A DNA stretch of 64,000 bases from Chamaecyparis obtusa. Lineage: Eukaryota > Streptophyta > Pinopsida > Cupressales > Cupressaceae. The notes beneath the pieces are model-generated. The model saw only the letters and a program-made list of their open reading frames with translations. It searched no databases and was not told the origin of the DNA. Position 1 is the stretch's first letter; every line of letters starts with the position of its first letter. The translations under genes were made by a program, and so were the position numbers. The DNA is taken from positions 62,001 through 126,000 of the forward strand of contig BSBK01006386.1 in NCBI GenBank assembly GCA_027943335.1, given 5' to 3'. Positions 13,086 through 26,752 of this stretch are shown in pieces.

Positions 13086-16000
13086 TAACTATAGGATAGC
13101 ATTATTTAATTTAATATATATTAATCCATTCATCTTAGATGAGTTCATTTTAGCCATCATAGGAATCATATGCATAACATAACATAACTCATCAGGTGCA
13201 TCATACATCATAATCTGAACCCTATCTTTAATCCTATCCCCAACATTAAAAATGGGCTAAATCCTAAATACTAAACCCTAGTACTAACCCTATTTGTAAA
13301 TGATAAACCATAATCATTAATGGTGATGTAGATGCATAGTGAAGCCTAGGGGTTTTACACTTAAAACTACCCAACTTGAATCACACTTGTATTGAAATGC
13401 TCTCAATACCACCAACTAGATCAATCTAACACCACTTGATTCCAAAGGACTTAGGGACACACTATTTTTCCTTGGTTCACTCAACACCTTATTTCATACA
13501 ACTCCTCACATCAAACATTATTACAAATCCTCATAATAGCATCACCTATACCCACTTAAGTATCCATTTTATTGTAGAGATGTGTTAGACACAATAAAAT
13601 CATCTTTTTGGTCCTTAGAGTCCCATAACATGAAGAAAACACTACATTTATTGTCAACCCAAATTCACAAGAGTTACTTGTACTCAAACACAAATGTTTA
13701 TTGTAGCCATTCCACAAGGCATATCCCACTTCCAGAATTGGTACCCCTCATTGAGTAGGTCAAACTACCATGCCTCAAATATGTTTTTAGACTTCACCAT
13801 TACATCTTACATCATCCAAAAAGGCTTTAACATGCCTTTTGGGACCTATCACAAATGATTCCAACTAACTTTTGAATTAGTTGTCTCTTGGATAACAAAT
13901 TGCATAAAATGTTGTCAAAGTTGCATAACAACTTTTCATGTCAACTTAACTAATGTGAACCTATGTGTACCTAATAAAATTTGAATGTATCTAAAATAAA
14001 TGAATTAATGATTGATGTAAAATGAGTCAATACACCCTATATAAACCCTTCATTATAAGTCAATACACCCTATAGAAACCTTATATGATCTTATGTGGAC
14101 TAATGCATATAATTAACTAAATGTACCTTATTTAATGGTAACCCTAATACCAAATATGTGTATATGGACATGGGTAAAGCACAATCAGGTGTCACCTTTT
14201 TGGCTAACTTATCAGCACAGTTGAATTTTAGTATTTCTAACTAAAAATTAATTTTGTTCAAACATATGGTCTAGCTAGATTAATTCTAGCTAAGTTAGAT
14301 AAGTGCTTTAACTTTTCCAATTGGAAATATCTATTAAATACATGTTTTATACCACTTTGGGTCCAATTACCATAAAAATAAAATTATTTCAGAAAAAGTG
14401 GCATTTTAATAACTCCTAATCTTTTTAATGATATTTTTTTAAAAATAAAAAAATACTCTTTTATAGAGATCAAAGTCAAGAATATCCTCATATAGATTTT
14501 ATAGTGTTTTAATTAGACATAGTTTATTATAATTAAAAAATATTGCAAATAGGTATTTCAACAGTCAAAGAGATGTTGATTCGAAGAAAGAAAAAAATAG
14601 TAAATCATATTAAATAAATTTGAAAAACATATGGTGCACTAGAGGAGAGAGTCCTCTTCAAGAATATATATTTAGTTTTTTGATTGGGATAGATTTGTTA
14701 TGAAAATTATGTTGCGAGATGAAAAATGTCGATTTCAGTGAGTTGGAATTTGAATTGTTATAAAATAGAAAATATAGGTCACAAACCAATTTTTATTTCT
14801 TCATGCACTAGATATATATGCCATCTATGAGATATTTTGAAATTAGGGGAAAAAATGTTTATTTACATATAATTTTTTGGTGGGAACTAGACCCCCAATT
14901 TTTAGCATTTTTCATCAACTTTTGAAAAATTAAAAAAATATATCAATTCTTATTCAAAAAAATTACTATAAATATTAATCATAAACTTCATCCATTTTAT
15001 CACATTTAATTAGTTTACATCATCTTCAAAATTCAAACATAAATATCATTTTTATACTATTGAAGTTGAACAACTTTGATTTTGTTAGCCTTTCCCTTTA
15101 TAAAAGGGTGACAACTTATTGTGCTTTTATCCTGTCAACATATATTAGTTTAACTATAAGTCATATTCATTAACCCTAAGGTGTTTATTAATTATTCTTA
15201 TTAATTCAATAATGTAAATTAGTGTTGCATTGATCCATTGATCTATAATTAAGGTTTAGGTGCATGATAATCTATTGATGTAAAATGAGTCATATAAGGT
15301 ACATTTAGTTAATTTGTGAAGTCATATGAAATGCATTTTTATCCATCCATATTGTAAATCACAATGTATTTGATCATATTAGACATCATCATTTTCATCC
15401 ATCATTAACATCATAAGCACCTATTGTAAATATGCTACATGATACATAAGAATATGATACATAACCATCATAATAATACATTACATCACATCCATCTTGC
15501 ATCGTTACACATGTTATCACATTATATCATAATAAATCATAATCATATCACACATCCTACATACACAAAATGTTCTAGAATCATCATAAAATTATTGTAA
15601 TCCATCACATATGCATCATAAATTACCATCCATCACATAAATAATAAATAGTTCATATTCCATCAATAAACACATCATATAAGTTTATTTCCAAAAATCA
15701 TGCCTCATCTCATATATATCAAAAAATAATGTGTCAATCATAATAAAAAATACTCAAAGGTTTAATAAATGTCACACAAAATAATGGCTAGCCAACATTA
15801 CGTAACTCTTATACCCATTTTACTACAATATATATAATTTAATGTTACACACACACATTTTATTTTACTTTTTTTAATATTTTCTGCTTCGTCAAAATTC
15901 CAATTACACCTTCTGTCAGATTTCCAATGAATTGAAACATCGTTAGAATTCTGATGAACATCAGGCATTTAAAAAAACAAAAACAATTTGACACATTTAA

Positions 16001-16830
16001 CCTCATAAGATATGACAAAACAAAAAAATTTACCATAGTTCATCGGAAGATGCACCCAAATGAGTTAGTAGGTTAGATCTAGGTATTTACTTTATTAGCT
16101 CCTTTGCATTCTAAACATACAATCTAGATACATGAGCACTTCACGCTTTATACATATCCTAATGGCTATTCTTAGAGATGGAAATCACCAAACTAGGGGG
16201 TTTTCTAAAGGAAACCCCTATATATCCACACACACACACACACATTTTCCAAAGTTGCATGTTTCAAAGTGTAGATATAGTTATAGATATAGGAAGTTAA
16301 TAAGAGGACATTTCTAGATCAACTTTTATATTTTTGATTTTGAACATCTCAGGTATAGGTCAAAATTTTGATCTATACCTAGATATAGGTCAAACCACTA
16401 TCGACCTATTCCAATGGTAGAACAAAGAGTTGTAGGTTGAAAATTGTCAGATTTGGAAATTAGGTCAATCTAGGATTCTGCCAGAGAGAAGATTAGCCTC
16501 CTAATATGATCTTCTTCTATCATTTTTAGGTGTGCACATTCCTATCTCTCTTTCTTGCATCTAATTTTATAGATCAAATTTACATATCTCTCTTTCATAT
16601 CCCTTTTGGAATCAACACAAAGAAATCCAACCCTATAAGACCTAGATATCATGCTTGTACCCTTCTTTACTTGGTTATACTTGCTCGATCTATCCTATAG
16701 GTGAGGGTTTCTTGATTCCAAATGTATATGTGTGAAGTGGGAATATACCATTGATAATTATTTCACCATATACATTTTTGGTGAACTTGAACCTTTCATG
16801 CTTTACATTCCTTTTATTTTGGCTAGTTAT
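13086..16830. other. Noncoding interval before LARD1
   Basis: No coding frame with a recognisable domain. The 15.3-15.7 kb part is rich in catcataa/catcacat strings. A short (CA)n lies near 16228-16244. Short repeats at 14.0-15.3 kb are listed separately. Confidence 0.5.
14011..15314. repeat. Short direct and inverted repeats flanking ~1.2 kb
   Basis: A 19-base string (attgatgtaaaatgagtca) occurs exactly at 14011-14029 and 15274-15292. A 20-base string (aattaactaaatgtacctta, 14111-14130) occurs exactly inverted at 15295-15314. There is also a local tandem duplication, agtcaatacaccctata, at 14025-14041 and repeated near 14059-14075. No gene lies between. The pairs could mark the ends of a small rearranged element. 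Confidence 0.45.
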
Positions 16831-19443
16831 TGTTACCCTAGTTTTCATGTGCATGCAAATTTAGCTAAAACCTATCCCAAGATCTCTGTTTTTACCCTGC
16901 CAAGCATCCTTGAAAGTTTCATAGGTTCATGTCCTTCCTTCTGGTCTCTACAATTTGTTTCATTCCCGAGCCTGCAGGTCAAAATATTTGAAAAAGTAGC
17001 CGTTATAGGCATAAAACCCTAAGAAACCCTAGCCTTCATTCTATTTTCGAGTTACATTATCGGCCACTTAAAATCCTTAAGTACCCATGTGTGCTTTAAT
17101 TCTATTGGTTGGTCGCTAGTTCTCTAAGTTCTCCGGTGGTTACCCTTTTATTTGGCAATTCAGTGACTACATTGGTTCTCTTAGTCACCAAGTGTTTGGC
17201 GGTTAAGTCATAACATCTCGCGACCCAGTGAAATAGCTAACCTTTCTTCAGTCACGTAACCGCTAAGTCTCTTGGTGGTCTCTCTTTGGGGGGGTCCCAG
17301 TTCTACAGGATCTGATGGTCGTCATAAGTTCGCAAGGGATCTGTCAGAGGCTTGCGATCTTGCGACAACCGTTAGATCTTCTAGGTATGCAGTGCTTCAA
17401 ACTTGAGTGGGTCCACTGCCATGACATCCAACATGGAAACTTTTCATTGGTCGAGGGTGGTGATTTTTAAGACTTGTCAGAGTGGGCTAGGCTGACTGGC
17501 TTCCTTTTGATTCGACAGCTGATGCATGATCTCATGCGTTGTGTTAGAGTCATGAGATTATGCGCCGACCGTCGATCTTACTTTGTTATCAAGACCTTTG
17601 GAGGTGGGTCCTTTCTTGCTTATGTGCTTGTTGATGATTGGTTGCCGTGTGCTGATAGAGATTTCTAGGTGGAACCACGTGTCAGTGGGGTCCTAGTACA
17701 AAGGTGAACTATGGCTGGCGCATGATCGGAAGGAATATTCAAAGGCTGTAAGATCATGCGCCCACCGTTAGATTAGAATCTCAATTTGATCAAGTCCATT
17801 GTCAAAGCTTGCCGAGGTGTTTGCTGACAGAGTGGCCAAAGCAAATAAAAGAATGCCAAGTGGCATAAATGGGCCCAGGGTTAGCAAGTTTTCATGAATC
17901 ATCGACTAGGGGTTCTCTCTTGTTCGCTGGACTTAACTAGGGTTAGCTAGATGACTTAGAAATTCAGCGATTACTTTTTTCGTGTAGTCCTTTAACTAGA
18001 CCAGGGTTATGAGAAGTTCTTCATGATTTAGAGAAAAGTCTTCGGTCACGTAATCACTGAATGACTTAAGAAAGAAAAGCTTGAGGTGGGGCCAAAATGA
18101 CAGGTGTGCCGACATGCTTGAATTTGATTGGCTACAATGTGCTGAGGTGGTTTTTGACTTTTCAGGAAGGTTTTATAATTGTTTCAAGGTTGATTTGGGC
18201 TGTTCATCTGCCAAGAAATAAAGGATATTGACGGTCACATTTTAAAATGACCGGCTAGCCATTGATTTCAAATTCAAATGTGTCTAAGAGGGTTTTTTGC
18301 TAGTATTTGATTTGTAGGCCATGAGCAGTGAGGTAGCTCAAAAAAATTATGTCCCCAGGACATTTTTAGTTAAAGGAAGATGATGAGGAGGTCTGGGTGG
18401 CTATCATGGGTCATTTCTTGTCTCAAAAAGGTACCAGTTATGCATTCATGGCAAGACTTTGTGCAGGAAAGTGGATGAATCTAGGTTGCTTGTCTATAGG
18501 TTGATGCAGTACAAGGATGGGCACACAAAGATGAATATCTGATCGATTGAGATATTTGTAGAAATAACATTTATGATCAGACTTGACAGATGTAGGGTTT
18601 GTTATTCTATTGAAAATCTTGTAACCATAGTTAGGTTTTTTGACTCCTGCCTGCGTGTAGTTGAGTATGTATTTATTGTATTTTTGGAGCTTTTGAGCAG
18701 AGAGTTCACATTTTGTAAAGAAGAAAGTCTCTTTCTTGGAAAGCTATCCATGGCATTTCTTCCTGCCCTCTAGTTTTTCACATTCTGTAATCTCCCATTG
18801 ATTAATCAGATATTGCAGAGGTATTTTGTGACAATCCTTCATGTCCCTATGCTTCCTTGTTTGGATCATCTCTTATTAGATTAAAGTATATGATGTTTTC
18901 AGTGATATCTTAGGGTTCTTGATCCCTCTTAATTTTTGTAATTGTGTGTGTTACTATGTTTGATCTGATTTAGATATTTTTTGTGGGCATACTTCAACCC
19001 CCTAACAGTCTTGTCTCATTCCTACACCGAGTTGCAGAAGTGAATGTCTACTTGCAGGTCATAGATTATCTCTTATATTTAGACCCTCCTATGAAACACT
19101 TACGCAAGCCTATTTAGTAAGTTGTGACCTACTAGACCTAAGCCTCTCATTGATTTCACTCCTCTATACTGAGATCCAAACCCTAATTTTGGTGCATCAC
19201 CTAGTAGGTAGTTTGCTTTCAGTCATTTCCCTTTCCAAGCATTCCTTCTATCCCTTTCCCTCAAAAGTTTTACTTTCATGTCTAAAAGAAAATTAAGGTG
19301 ATTATCCAAGAGGAACCAGCCTAGAACCTAGAGGTCTCATCTCAGTTAGCATAGGTCCCACAACCTGGAGATGATTCCCATGTTATACTAGGTTATCAAG
19401 ACTACAAGAGCTTGAGACAAAGGTGCAAACTTAGTGTATAACA
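16831..19443 (+). repeat. LARD1 5' LTR
   Basis: Direct copy of 21721-24333. Frames inside it (17474-17668, 18573-18773) have no known domain. The 18573 frame recurs in the 3' LTR simply because the LTRs are duplicates. Confidence 0.9.
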
Positions 19444-19445
19444 AT

Positions 19446-19465
19446 TTTGGCATGCCTGATGGGAC
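19446..19465 (+). other. Primer-binding-site-like string after LARD1 5' LTR
   Basis: The LTR end ...taaca is followed by attttggcatgcctgatgggacc, giving a TGG start 5 bases inside. LARD2 has a similar but mutated string at the same place (minus strand of about 61630-61653), which supports a conserved priming site. The tRNA is not identified. Confidence 0.55.
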
Positions 19466-19646
19466 CAAGAGGTCATAATTTTATAGTTCTTGCTGGTTCT
19501 AATATGCATCCAACAGGTTGTAGATGTAGAAGAGGTCATTTTGTTGCATATCTAGCAACTCTGGAAAGTCTACTAGTTTCAAAGATCAAGTGTTGGTATG
19601 TTTCAAATATTTCATATTCAGATTATAGCTAATTGCATGAGTAGAC

Positions 19647-21503
19647 ATGTCAAGTTATTATGGACAGTCAGGTTACACACCATCTTGTTATGAGAATAAT
19701 GCTCAGTGGGCTAGTTATTAGCCTTATCAAAGCCACCTAAAGCCTTCTTTTATCCCAAGCTTCCATACAATACAAGGCTATCATTATGTCCATCATGCCC
19801 CAAATGATTTTTCCCTTGTGCAAGATTATGAAAGAGCCCTCTGCCAAGATGGATCATGGGCACAAAGGGCACAAAAAAATATGCAAAGCCAGTTGCCCCA
19901 TCTTGCTTACCACCCACCCACCCCTTCTCAGCCTAATTGGCAATGGATTCAGAGCCTAGACTTTATGAAAGAGCAAGAAGAGACCAAGAACCTATTGCTT
20001 GATCTAATTAAGCAAGTGTCTGAGATCAGAGAGTAGTAGGAGATAGAGGTTCAAGGCTATGAGCAGGGGATAGTTCCCCACCAAGTGGCAAAGGTTATTG
20101 TTGATGAGTAGCAAGTAAGACAATTTCAAGAAGAGATTAGACACCGAGCTAACATTGAGACAGCAAGGTTGAGATCATAAATTGCTCAACAAGAGGCTCT
20201 TAGACCTAAAATTCCAAGCTGGAGGACCCATTTGCCTCAAGAGCCTACATATGAAGAGCATACAAAGAACTCATTTCTAGGTTTTAGGAGCACCCTTCAA
20301 GAATTTGAGCCTATTTTGGAGCAGTTGCAACCTTATTGTGGTCTTTAACAGTCTAAAGATTATATTGAGAAAGAGCTAGCTGCAAGGGACCAACACCAAG
20401 ATGATAGGGCCTTTAGTTTTCCAAGCTTCAAGATGGGTATGCCTTCTATGTCTCCCTCTGAGCCCCCTCAATTCCACATCCCAAGTTTTAAGGAAAAAAA
20501 TTCTTCCCAAGAGCCTTTACTTGAGATTTAGTCTACCACTCTGCAAGAATAGTCTGTTCAAGAAAGTTGTTTATCTCAAGAGGCCCCTTTAGTCTCTCAG
20601 GATGATGAAGTGTTGTGGATTCCCCAATGGACTCTACCTCTTGGCTGTTAGATGCCAGATCTTTTCAAAGATACTACTCTAGTGTCTGAGCAAGGACCTA
20701 TGGTAGATGAGCAAAGAAAATTTGAGGAGGAGAGAAAATCTGAGGTATTAGTACAGAGTGATGACTGTGTTGAATTGGGACAAGTTGGGGAGGTGGAGTT
20801 TGATATCCAGCCTGAACTCTTGGTTGATTTATTGAATGAGCTTCCCCTCTTTGTTGATGATGAAAATGAGACCATGCTGTTACCTATGGCTAAAGATCAA
20901 TCAGAACAAAAGGTTCACTATCAACAGGAGTTGCAGTAGCTAGAAGAGATTGATCCTGAGGATATGTTAATCCATGAGCTTGACCTCATCTTTAAGGAGG
21001 AGACTTCCCAATGTGCAGAGGAAAACCAAGGCCTTGGGGAGGATTGTTTGGAGCACATCATAGGAGGCTTGTGTATGGAGCCTAATTGTAAAGGGCCAGT
21101 CATTCCTGGGGATCTTCAGGATACTGACAACTTTGATGAGCTCTTAATCTATTTAAAAGAAGAAGATGACAGTCCCCTATCCATAGATGATGGGTTGACA
21201 TGGCTACCTATGGTGGAGGGAAACCATGAAGATAAAGAAGAAGCTATCAAGGAAGGTCCTGCCTTCAGACTTTCAAGGGGCTGCCCCATCAGATACTTGG
21301 CACATAAGGAGTTTACCAAGGCCCCTCCATATTATCAATTGGGGGAAGGTAAACTTAATCCTATTTTTGCAGAGGTAGTTGATAATTATTTGACAAATCT
21401 TTGTGTGCCTCTTATCCTTGTAGCTATTCTCATGTGTCCAATGCAAAATACCCTAATGAGGAAAGGTAGTTTTTTTCTGCAACCAGTAAATGGTTTTGTT
21501 TGA
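19647..21503 (+). pseudogene. LARD-family ORF of unknown function, broken
   Basis: A single reading frame of 619 codons runs from an ATG at 19647 (MSSYYGQSGYTPSC...) to the stop at 21503. It is interrupted by several in-frame stops but not shifted: the open pieces at 19818-20036, 20652-20939 and 20964-21503 are all in phase. The LARD2 copy has the same protein in the same frame. Visible character: Tyr/Gln/Pro-rich N-terminus, a Lys/Glu-rich helical middle (KEQEETKNLLLDLIKQVSEI), then a strongly acidic C-terminal half with repeated hydrophobic-acidic motifs (NFDELLIYLKEEDDSPL). No zinc knuckle, protease or polymerase motif was seen. Position suggests a gag-like or accessory product, but I do not recognise the family. 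Confidence 0.7.
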
Positions 21504-21720
21504 CCAGGTTTTTGTAACTGGTTAGTTTAGGATAGGTTAGGTTTTCCTACCTTTTGTCCTTGTTTTCTAGCTTAGTTCCCTATTTTCCAAGAAGTTCTCT
21601 GAGCACAGTTCCATTTCTGCCTCTTTGAGAGAATTTTGAGTTTTGATAGCCCCATGCCCAATGGATATGTCAAGGTCACTGGTCTATTAGTAAGCTGATA
21701 TCCAGTAGAAATCACCAAAA

Positions 21721-24333
21721 TGTTACCCTAATTTTCATGTGCATGCAAATTTGGCTAAAACCTATCCCAAGATCTCTATTTTTACCCTGCCAGGCATCCC
21801 TGAAATTTTCATAGGTTCATGTCCTTCCTTTTGGTCTTTGCAATTTGTTTTATTCCCTAGCCTGTAGGTCAAAATATTTGAAAAAGTATCCATTATAGGC
21901 ATAAAACCCTAAGAAACCCTAGCCTTCATTCTATTTTTGAGTTACTTTATCAGCCACTTAAAATACTTAAGTACCCATGTGTGCTTTAATTCTATTAGCT
22001 GGTCGCTAGTTCTCTAAATTCTTTGGCAGTTACCCCTTTTATTCAATGATTCAATGAATACATTGGTTCTCTTAGTCACCAAGTGTTTGGTGGTTAAGTC
22101 TTAACATCCTGCAACCCAGCAAAACAACTAACCTTTCTTCAGTCATGTAACCACTAATTCTCTTGGTGGTCTCTCTTTGCGGGGGTCCCAGTTCTACAGG
22201 ATTTGATGGTCGTCATAAGTTCGCAAGGGATTTGTCAGAGGCGTGTGATCTTGCAACAACCGTTAGATCTTCTAGGTATGTAGTGCTTCAAACTTGAGTG
22301 GGTCCACTTCCACAATGTCTAACATGGAAGCTTTTCATTGGTTGAGGGTGGTGATTTGTAAGACTTGTCAGAGCGGGCCTGACCGACTGGCTTCCTTTTG
22401 ATTTGATGGCTGGTCCATGATCTCATGCATTGTGTCAGAGCCATGAGATTATGTGCCGATCGTCGATCTTACTTTGTTGTCAGGGCCTTTGGAGGTGGGT
22501 CCTTTCTTGCTTATGTGCTCGCCGATGATTGGTTGCCATGTGCTGACAAAGATTTTTAGGTGGACCCACGTGTTAGTGGGGTCCCAGTGCAAAGTTGATC
22601 TACGACTGGCACATGATTGGAAGGAATATTCAAAGGCTATAAGATCATGCACTCGCCGTTAGATTAGAATCTCAGTTTGAGTAGGTCCGTTGTCAGAGCT
22701 TGCCTAGGTGTTTGCTGACGGAGCGATTGGAGCAAATAAAAGAATTCCAAGTGGCATAAATGGGCCCAGGGTTAGCAAGTTTTCATGAATCAGTAACTAG
22801 GGGTTCTCTGTTGTTCACTGGACTTAACCAAGGTTAGCCGGAAGACTTAGAAATTCAACGACCGCTTTGTTCGTGTAATCGCTTAACTAGACCAGGGTTA
22901 TGAGAAGTTCTTCATGACTTAGAGAAAAGTTTTTGGTCATGTAATCACTAAATGACTTAAGAAAGAAAAGCTTGAGGTGGGGCCAAAATGACAGGGGTGT
23001 CAACATGCTTGAATTTGATTGGCTATAGTGTGCTGAGGTGGTTTTTGACTTTTTAGGAAGGTTTTATAACTGTTTCAAGGTTGATCTGGGCCATTCGTCT
23101 GTCGAGAAACAAAGGATATCGACGGTCAAATTTTAAAATGACTAGCTAGCCATTGATTTCAAATTCAAATGTGTCTAAGAGGGTTTTTTGCTAGTATTTG
23201 ATTTGCAGGCCGCGAGCGGCGAGGTAGCTCAAAAAATTTATGTCTCCAAGACATTTGCAATTAAAGGAAGATGATGAGGAGGTCTAGGCAGCCGTCATGG
23301 ATCATTTCTTGTCTTAGAAAGGTACCAGTTATGCATTCATGGCAAGACTTTGTGCAGGAAAGTGGATGAATCTAGGTTGCTTGTTTGTAGGTTGATGCAA
23401 TACAAGGATGGGCACGTAAAGATGAATATCTGATCGATTGAGATATTTGCAAAAATAACATTTATGATTAGACTTGACAGATGTAGGGTTTTTTATTCTA
23501 TTGAAAATCTTGTAACCCTAGTTAGGTTTTTTGACTCCTGTCTGCGTGTAGTTGAGTATGTATTTATTGTATTTTTGGAGCTTTTGAGTAGAGAGTTTGC
23601 ATTTTGTAAAGAAGAAAGTCTCTTTCTTGGAAATCTATCTGTGGCATTTCTTCCTGCCCTTTGTTTTTTCACATTCTGTAATCTCCTATTGATTATTCAG
23701 ATATTGCAAAGGTATTTTGTGACAATCCTTCATGTCCCTATGCTTCCTTGTTTGGATCATCTCTTATTGGATTAAAGTATATGATGTTTTCAGTGATATC
23801 TTAGGGTTCCTGATCCCTCTTACTTTCTGTAATTGTGTGTGTTACTGTGTTTGATATGATTTAGATGTTTTTGTGGGCATACTTTAGCCCCCTAACAATC
23901 TTGTCTCATTCCTACATCGAGTTGCAGAAGTGAATGTTTGCTTGCAGGTCATAGATTGTCTCTTATGTTCAGACCCTCCTATGAAACACTTATGCAAGCC
24001 TATTCAGTAAGTTGTGACCTACTAGACCTAAGCCTCTCATTGATTTCACTCCTCTATATTGAGATCCAAACCCTAATTTCGGGGCATCACCTAGTACGTA
24101 GTTTGCTTTCAGTCATTTCCCTTTCCAAGCATTCCTTCTATCCCTTTCCCTCAAAAGTTTTACTTTCATGTCTAAAAGAAAATTAAGGTGATTATCCAAG
24201 AGGAACCAGCCTAGAACCTAGAGGTCTCATCTCAGTTAGCATAGGTCCCACAACCTGGAGATGATTCCAATGTTATACTAGGTTATCAAGACTACGAGAG
24301 CTTGAGACAAAGGCACAAACTTAGTGTATAACA
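21721..24333 (+). repeat. LARD1 3' LTR
   Basis: Direct copy of 16831-19443. The preceding bases 21657-21720 (cccaatggatatg...caccaaaa) form the 3' subterminal block shared with LARD2 and Gypsy2. A clear purine-only polypurine tract is not evident. Confidence 0.9.
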
Positions 24334-25069
24334 ATTATATCTTGTATGCATTTCAAATATATCAAAAACAACAAAAACATTGTCATTTAGTGACTAAGAT
24401 TTACTTTTCACACTTTGATGTTTTATGCTTATAAAAAGAGAAAAACATCAAAACATTATAGTCTTTTAATTTTTTGTATATAATTTATCTTTAAAAAATA
24501 CAAAAATAGTTGCATCTTGTTTGTTATTTAGTTTTCTTTCAACATGTATGACTTCTTTTTTCATGAGTATTTTGATGATTTCTTTAGTAAGCATGAACTT
24601 AATAACCCTCATGAGGTGCCTAGTAGTGAATATTTTTTTGTGACGAACAATGTCTGTCATGACCTCATCTCTACTAAATCTTCCTCTACATCTCTTTAAC
24701 CAAACCTTTACCAAAATTTGATTTCCTTTCTTCCTTTGAGTGACTCTATTTTTAACATTGAAACGCCTAAAGTAGTTGTCCATGCTAAATCTATGATATA
24801 TGTAAACATATGCACTTCTACTCAAGCTCCTAACAAACCTATCATTACTATTAAAGGTTATCCTCAATAATATAATCCTCAAACTTTCACTTCACCTATG
24901 ATTATGGTTAAGGGATACAATCCTCAAGATTCTTTTGAAACCTCGGACAAGCCTATTATAATTATTAAAGGGAAACCTAGTTCAGTCCTTTGGATTTTTT
25001 TAAGGATTTCAATTTGATGGATCATACCAATTGTACACAAAAAAGTCCTCAACCTACTAATCTATTTGT

Positions 25070-25760
25070 TCCTACTTATTTACCTCCTTCTCAACCTATG
25101 CTTCCTCTAGCACCACACTTATCTCCCAATCTTGAAAAGGAGTATGATTTGGTTGAACAATTACATTCTACTATTGCTAAGATTTCCTTATGGGAACTTC
25201 TTCAAATCTCTCCTACATATCATGAAGCCTTGCAAAAATAATTAACTACTCTTCCAAATCTACCCCCTAACCAAGAAAACATCAATTCCTTCTCAGAATG
25301 GATGCATACTACACTTGTTTCTGTACAAATTTTTCTTTACTCAAGATTATTTACCTCAAAAATAAGTTCAAAATAAATATGATGCCCTTATGGTAGTTAT
25401 CCTTATCAATAGTAATCTTATTTGAAAGACCTTAATTGATAATGGGTCTAGATTGAATATTTGAAAGATAGACATGTTGAAAGAAATCAAAGCCGATATG
25501 ATAACTATTAAAATAGATAATATTATTGTTTATGGCTTTGACAATGTTTCTATGAAAAAATTAGGTATCATCACATAGCTACTAAGATTGGTCTAGTTAA
25601 TTTAGATACTTCTGTTCATGTGATTCTCGTACCCCTTTATTACAATCTTCTTTTGGGTAGACCTTGGTTACATAATATGCATGATGTTACTTCAACTATT
25701 CATTGAAAAGTCAAGTTAATCTATAAAAATGTGATGTAAACTATTAAAGAAGACAATAGA
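25070..25760 (+). pseudogene. Gypsy1 gag-linker and aspartic protease remnant
   Basis: The frame ending at 25241 carries LVEQLHSTIAKISLWELLQI, matching the conserved linker before the protease in plant Ty3/gypsy elements. The protease follows with an active-site region TLIDNGSRLNI (25429-25461). The canonical triplet is D-S/T-G; here it is D-N-G at 25438-25446, and a stop follows soon after. LLLGRPWLHNM near 25647-25679 is the C-terminal protease motif of this group. The role was polyprotein cleavage; the copy is dead. Confidence 0.75.
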
Positions 25761-26752
25761 CTAAATAGTTGTTTGAATGCTTAATCAAGAAATCCTCTCG
25801 CATCTATCAAAGAAAAAAAAACTTCAACCCTAAAACTAATCCTAGATCTAACGATGATCCTCCTTATTCTAGTTTTCTTTTGGATAAAGATTGGGGATCC
25901 TCAGATTTCAGACCAAATTATATTGAAGAGTACAAATTTTTAGACCTTCAATTCATGCAATCTAAACCTAAACTTAACAAAGAACTTATAACCACAAATC
26001 CTCTTTTTGGAGATCTAAGTAATAATTTTGTTATTGCTTCTACAAATGAAACTATAGAAACTATCAAGCCTGATTGTTATAACATAGTGGCCTACAAATA
26101 TCCCTTAACCCTTTCAAATATGGCTTCTTGATATGGTCTCAGTTATCGTCTACTTACAAAATATGGATTTAATAGAAATGGATGTGGAAAGTTTGAACAA
26201 GAAATACAAGTTCCTTAAAAAATGAAGAACATGAACATTGTTATGGATAAGGATTTAATCCTTCCAAGCAACCTCAACCTGTCACTCTAAATGTCAACAA
26301 TATGTCATTTACTTTGATCAAAAATATTATTTTGATACCTTTAGTACCGATGATGCTTTAGCTGAATTCTTGGGGGCATATGATGACTTCCTCCTTTTCA
26401 CCTTAATAGAAGAATGCCTTATTGATTGAATTTTGAAGCATACTTTGGGAAAGAAAGATAATGAATTTGAACACCATCTTTATTCACCTTTGTCCATGAA
26501 TGTTTCATAAAAGAGTAATATTTTGATTACTAACACCATTGATGTGCAAATGGATCCTAATGACCCTAAAAAAGTGATAAAAAATAGAAAAATATTTAGA
26601 TGAAGATGAGTGAAAAGAACTGACTTCTCTTATTCTTGAATTTCCTGATATCTTCACTTGGGATTATTTCAATATGCCTAGTAGTGATTCTAGAATTTCC
26701 ACACATAAAATCATTCTCACTTATAATGTGAAGCATGTAAAAAAAATGCAAG

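Larger units (their letters stand above)
16831..24333 (+). mobile_element. LARD1: non-autonomous LTR retrotransposon with 2.6-kb LTRs
   Basis: Two direct repeats of equal length (2613 bp; 16831-19443 and 21721-24333) start TGTTACCCTA and end GTATAACA. They enclose 2277 bp. A primer-site-like string follows the first LTR. Flanking bases are gttat (16826-16830) and attat (24334-24338), a probable target duplication with one change. The internal region carries one decayed ORF and no protease, reverse transcriptase, RNase H or integrase, so the element depended on others. In the first ~250 bases the two LTRs differ at roughly 7% of positions by eye, mostly transitions, so insertion is old. LARD2 at 57357-63705 is the same family. 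Confidence 0.9.

Noticed and set aside
18573..23775. Homologous frames at 18573-18773 and 23464-23775
   Set aside because: They look conserved only because they lie at the same place in the two LARD1 LTRs; no known domain.
24466..24882. 138-codon minus-strand frame
   Set aside because: Antisense to the Gypsy1 gag-linker region, rich in Arg/Lys from complementary bases, no domain.
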